In this document: piece after piece, positions 60,728 to 64,000 of the stretch
How positions within the stretch are numbered: position 1 is the first letter of the stretch
How the letters are laid out: the number at the start of each line of letters is the position of its first letter
Assembly (NCBI RefSeq): GCF_002901445.1
Contig: NZ_PPPD01000001.1
Span: 930,001-994,000 of the forward strand
DNA from: Deinococcus koreensis
Lineage (GTDB): Bacteria > Deinococcota > Deinococci > Deinococcales > Deinococcaceae
DNA length: 64,000 bases
Direction: 5' to 3'
Notes under the pieces: model-generated
What the model saw: the letters and a program-made list of their open reading frames with translations, nothing else
What the model was told of the DNA's origin: nothing
Databases searched by the model: none
Program-made: the position numbers and the translations under genes

Positions 60728-62977
60728 TTACTTCGTCTGGATCAGGGTGTAGCTGCCGGTGCCGCTGTAGGCGTACACGCGCCAGCGGTAGGTGCCACTG
60801 GCCGCCGCGTAGCTCACGTTCTCGGTGCTGGTGCTGCCGGTGCCGCTGGCGACCGTGCTCCAGGTCGTGCCGGAGAGCTTCTGCAGGTAGAGGTCGAAGT
60901 CGGTGCCGGTGGGGCCGCTCAGCTTGCCGGTGATCGTGCCGCCCGCGTAGGCGAAGCCGCCCGTGCCCGGCTGGTAGGAGTTCGCCCCGCGACTCGCCAG
61001 CGTGCCCGTGTAGGTCGTGCTGACCGCGCTGCTCACCGTCACGCTCTGGCTGGTGGTGGTGCTCAGCCCGCCGTTGTCGGTCACGGTCAGCGAGACCGTA
61101 TAGGTGCCGGACGCCGCGTAGGTCTTGCTGGGGTTGGTGGCCGTGCTCGTCGTGCCGTCGCCGAAGTTCCACGAGCGGCTGGCGATGGTGCCGTCCGAGT
61201 CGGTGGAGGTGTCGGTGAACGTGGCGCTCAGGCCGCTGACGGTTCTGGTGAAGGAGGCGGTGGGCGCCGCGTTGGTGCCGGGCGCGGTGACGGTCACGAA
61301 CACGGCCGAGACCGGGCCGTAGCCGCCGGCGGAGTTCTTCGCGCGCACGTAGACGGTGTGGCGGCCCTGGCTCAGCCCCGTGGTCGGAATGCTGACGCTC
61401 AGGCCCTCGACCGAGGCGTTGAAGGTGCCGTCGGCGGCGTTCACGGGCTGCGGAACCGCGCCGTCCCAGAAGGGCGTATCGATGGTGTACTCGGCGCTGG
61501 CGACCGTGCGGCTCGGCTCGGCGCCGTTCGAGTTGTTGAAGCGGGTGTTGTCGGCGCTGGCATTCAGGGTAAAGGCGTTGCCCGAGGCCACGCTGGCCGG
61601 CGCCGAGAGGTTCAGGACATCCGCGCCGCCCCCCAGCAGGTAGGGCGCGCGGGCCACCCGCAGGGCGTACAGCAGCGCCGCCTGGTTCTGCGGCAGGATC
61701 GTGCCCGTGAAGGTCGAGCAGGGCTCGAAGAAGGCCGTGCCGAGTTCAATGGTGTAGGCCGCGACGCCCAGCTCACCGTAGGCGAAGTCGGTGGTGGTGC
61801 CCGAGGTGGCATACAGGCCGATCGACTGCTCCGGCGTGTAGCCGTTGAAGTAGGCCAGCTTGCGGCCCAGCGACTGCATCGCCACGCCGTTCGGGGCCAC
61901 GGTCGCGGTGTGTCCCCAGGGCCAGAGCACCAGATCGGAGTAGGAGTGGACGTCCACGTACACGCCCATGGTGTCGCTCGGGGCGGCGTCGGTCAGGGCG
62001 GGGCCCCGGTGGTCGCCGAAGACGTTTCTCATCAGGGTCTGCACGTTCTGGGTCTCGGGCTCGGAGGCGGCCGAGGGGCCCCGGTAGGTCTCGTTGCAGG
62101 GGTCGGCGCTGCTGCCGCCGGTGTTCCACAGGAACGAGAAGTTGCGGTTCAGGTCGGTGCCGAAGGCGCTGGTGGCACAGGCGTTGGTGTTGTTCACGTT
62201 CTTGCGCCACGACGCCCCCGCCTCGGCCTTCTTGCGGCCGTCGGGGTTGGTCTGCAGCACCAGCTGGACTTCCTGGGTATCCAGCATCCAGGTCACGTCG
62301 GCGTCCTTGCCGTAGTTGCTCAGCAGGTACTCGGCGAAGCGGGTGGTCAGCTCGGCCGGGGTGTACTCGCGGGCGTGGATGGAACCCGTGACCAGCAGCT
62401 TGGGTTTCACGCCCGTGGTGGCCTTGTTGGTCAGGGTCAGCACCTGCATGTCGTAGCCGCCCTGATTCCGGGTCTTCAGCCAGGTCGGGCCGATGCTCGT
62501 CCAGCTCGCCAGATTCGGGTACTGGGTGACCAGATTCTGCGCGGAGGCGTAGGTCTCCTCGACCGTGCGGTAGCAGGAATAGCCGGGAATGCTCAGCGGC
62601 TTGATGCTGGAGGGGGTGTTCGCCTGCTTCGTGGCGGCCTCGTCGATCTTCACGGTCCAGCCGCGCACCAGGGCGGTCACGCGCAGCCGCTCGAAGTCGG
62701 GGCGGCCCACGTCCAGCAGCACGTAGCGCTCGGCCCGGGTGCCGCCCACCGGCTCGAAGGTCTTCACGATGTCGATCCAGTCGCGGTCGGTCTTGAAGTC
62801 CACGCGGGTCACGACGTTGGGCGTGGAGGCGAACACCGCGCATTCGGCCGGCGTGGCGGCCGAGAGCTGGGCCTCGTTGCCTGGCGTCCCGGCCGAAACA
62901 GGCGGCGGGGTCTGGGAGCAGGCACCGAGGAGCAGGGTGACGGTCAGGAACAGGGGGACGCTGAGCGGTCGGTGCAT
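60728..62977 (-). CDS. Secreted M14 zinc carboxypeptidase with PKD and PPC-type domains
   Basis: 749 residues. Lipobox LGAC with Cys20. The M14 catalytic domain has GSIHAREY (zinc His and Glu), VDVHSYS (second zinc His) and the catalytic Glu in TIELGTAF. A region with Ser/Thr-rich strands follows, then a PKD domain (ASRSWNFGDGTTSTATNPSKTY) and a C-terminal PPC-like domain (TGKLSGPTGTDFDLYLQ ... YRWRVYAYSGTGSYTL). It degrades extracellular proteins from the C-terminus; the extra domains bind surfaces or aid secretion. GGAGG lies before the ATG. Length and domains are typical of Deinococcus secreted peptidases. Confidence 0.9.
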   Translation of the reverse strand: MHRPLSVPLFLTVTLLLGACSQTPPPVSAGTPGNEAQLSAATPAECAVFASTPNVVTRVDFKTDRDWIDIVKTFEPVGGTRAERYVLLDVGRPDFERLRVTALVRGWTVKIDEAATKQANTPSSIKPLSIPGYSCYRTVEETYASAQNLVTQYPNLASWTSIGPTWLKTRNQGGYDMQVLTLTNKATTGVKPKLLVTGSIHAREYTPAELTTRFAEYLLSNYGKDADVTWMLDTQEVQLVLQTNPDGRKKAEAGASWRKNVNNTNACATSAFGTDLNRNFSFLWNTGGSSADPCNETYRGPSAASEPETQNVQTLMRNVFGDHRGPALTDAAPSDTMGVYVDVHSYSDLVLWPWGHTATVAPNGVAMQSLGRKLAYFNGYTPEQSIGLYATSGTTTDFAYGELGVAAYTIELGTAFFEPCSTFTGTILPQNQAALLYALRVARAPYLLGGGADVLNLSAPASVASGNAFTLNASADNTRFNNSNGAEPSRTVASAEYTIDTPFWDGAVPQPVNAADGTFNASVEGLSVSIPTTGLSQGRHTVYVRAKNSAGGYGPVSAVFVTVTAPGTNAAPTASFTRTVSGLSATFTDTSTDSDGTIASRSWNFGDGTTSTATNPSKTYAASGTYTVSLTVTDNGGLSTTTSQSVTVSSAVSTTYTGTLASRGANSYQPGTGGFAYAGGTITGKLSGPTGTDFDLYLQKLSGTTWSTVASGTGSTSTENVSYAAASGTYRWRVYAYSGTGSYTLIQTK

Positions 62978-63129
62978 GAATCCTCCGGATAGGGCGCGGG
63001 CAGAACCTGAACGGCCCTGGGCGCTGAATGTGGCGTGGGCTGAATCTAACATGAGCCCAGCGTGAAGTCGCCCTGAAGCGGTTCCTTCCTCCCGGACGCC
63101 CTGCCCGGATGGTCTGCAGGCAGCCGGCG

Positions 63130-63135
63130 TACACT
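63130..63135 (+). promoter_or_regulatory. -10 box of the EamA exporter gene
   Basis: TACACT, 8 bases before the GTG at 63144. Confidence 0.5.
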
Positions 63136-63143
63136 CGCCGGAC

Positions 63144-64000
63144 GTGACCCCGCGACCCGCCGCCCCGCTCCCGCTGAACGCCCGCGCGCTGGCCCTGGCG
63201 CTGCTGATCACCTTCATCTGGGGCGTGAACTTCGTGGTCATCAAGTGGTCGGTGGCCGGCGCCCCGCCCCTGCTGGTGGTGGCGCTGCGCTTCACGCTGG
63301 CCGCCCTGCCCGCCGTGTTCCTGGTGCCGCGCCCGGCGGTCAGCGCCCGGCTGCTGTGGGGCTACGGCCTGAGCGTGGGGCTCGTGCAGTTCGGCCTGCT
63401 CTACCTGGCGATCGGCCTGGGTCTGAGCGCCGGCATGGGCTCGCTGCTCATGCAGACCCAGGCGTTTTTCACCGCCCTGCTGGCGGCCCGCGTGCTGGGC
63501 GAGGGCGTGCGCCCCTGGCAGGCTCTAGGCATGGCCCTGGCGTTCGGCGGCATGGCCCTGATCGGGGCCCTCTCCGGCGCCGACGTGCCCCTGCTCCCGC
63601 TGGGCCTGACCCTGCTGGCGGCGCTGGGCTGGGCGACCAGCAACCTGCTGGTGCGGGCCTCGGGCGGCGCGAACGTCTTCTCGCTGGTGATCTGGAGCAG
63701 CCTGATCCCGCCCCTGCCGCTGACCCTGCTGGCCGGGCTGACCAGCGGCTGGGACGCCGTGACCCGTACCCTGCTGCACTCCGGCCCCGGCTTCTGGGCG
63801 GCCATCGCCTTCATGGGGCTGGCGAACACCGTGCTGGGCTTCGGCGTGTGGTCGCTGCTGATCCAGCGCCACGGCGCGGGCCGGATCGCGCCCCTCTCGC
63901 TGCTGGTGCCGGTTTTCGGCGTGCTGGCCAGCGCGCTGGTCTTTCAGGAAGGCTTCCCGCCCGGCAAGGCCCTGGGCGCGGCCCTGGTGTTCGTGGGGCT
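63144..64000 (+). CDS. EamA/DMT-family exporter, 3' truncated by the window
   Basis: GTG at 63144; the frame stays open to the window edge (285 residues, nearly complete). The first helix carries LLITFIWGVNFVVIKWSVAGAPPLLVVALRF, the EamA pattern, and the second block GLGLSAGMGSLLMQTQAFFTALLAARVLGE is repeated in the second half. It most resembles the YdeD/EamA cysteine-exporter branch. It would move small metabolites out across the membrane. Confidence 0.88.
   Translation, partial: MTPRPAAPLPLNARALALALLITFIWGVNFVVIKWSVAGAPPLLVVALRFTLAALPAVFLVPRPAVSARLLWGYGLSVGLVQFGLLYLAIGLGLSAGMGSLLMQTQAFFTALLAARVLGEGVRPWQALGMALAFGGMALIGALSGADVPLLPLGLTLLAALGWATSNLLVRASGGANVFSLVIWSSLIPPLPLTLLAGLTSGWDAVTRTLLHSGPGFWAAIAFMGLANTVLGFGVWSLLIQRHGAGRIAPLSLLVPVFGVLASALVFQEGFPPGKALGAALVFVG

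Overview
The window is high-GC chromosomal DNA with the look of a Deinococcus. The Dps protein at 44507 closely resembles D. radiodurans Dps-1, including a Lys/Ser-rich N-terminal extension. A CbiX-type protein with a C-terminal cysteine cluster matches the DR2241 type, and there is an M32 carboxypeptidase (the Taq type). About twenty genes have a TANNNT -10 box 5-8 bases before the start codon and no usable ribosome site, the leaderless layout known from Deinococcus. No tRNA, rRNA or CRISPR array was seen. The species cannot be named from the sequence alone.

Layout. 1-2551: the end of an M32 carboxypeptidase, a lipoprotein and a SufU-type Fe-S scaffold. 2785-7130: a LacI-family regulator and a fructose/ribose-type ABC importer (binding protein, permease, ATPase) with a LacI-type operator in front. 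7202-13166 (minus): odhA, ribokinase, odhB and a protein made of six 22-residue repeats. The kinase probably serves the convergent sugar operon. 13413-18112: an SMP-30 lactonase, small membrane and secreted proteins and a cytochrome P450.

18197-21172 is an AT-rich foreign island next to a short remnant resembling the end of ywbE. It carries four minus-strand reading frames, each overlapping the next by ATGA: a 48-residue ORF, a 58-residue ORF, a RelA/SpoT-like nucleotidyltransferase and a DUF262 protein. A BrnT/BrnA toxin-antitoxin pair lies directly upstream on the same strand. This is the best candidate for an undescribed defence or toxin system.

21847-29057 (minus) is a purine cluster, purC-purS-cupin-purQ-dinB-xre-purL-purF. 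A small DUF559 nuclease gene, bracketed by perfect 52-bp inverted repeats, sits between purL and purF. 29364-38211: a DR2241-type protein, an EF-hand protein, an M20 peptidase, an S41 protease, an MFS transporter and an APC-type permease. 38353-44411: a metallo-hydrolase, an NTPase-TPR-LuxR regulator followed by three small secreted proteins (two of them paralogous), and an NmrA-like reductase. 44507-53182: Dps, a DUF4385 protein, a HAD phosphatase, DedA, an MMPL transporter, an APH(3')-like kinase, a three-gene cluster ending in a CDP-alcohol phosphotransferase, and DUF2270. 53362-64000: a glyoxalase II-like enzyme, a lipoprotein, a YegP-like protein, an HI0607-type shikimate dehydrogenase-like protein, argC, a large lipoprotein, argF, a secreted M14 carboxypeptidase and the start of an EamA exporter.

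Several dispersed palindromic repeats lie between genes, and two copies of one family are inside coding sequence (an MMPL loop and the ArgC C-terminus).
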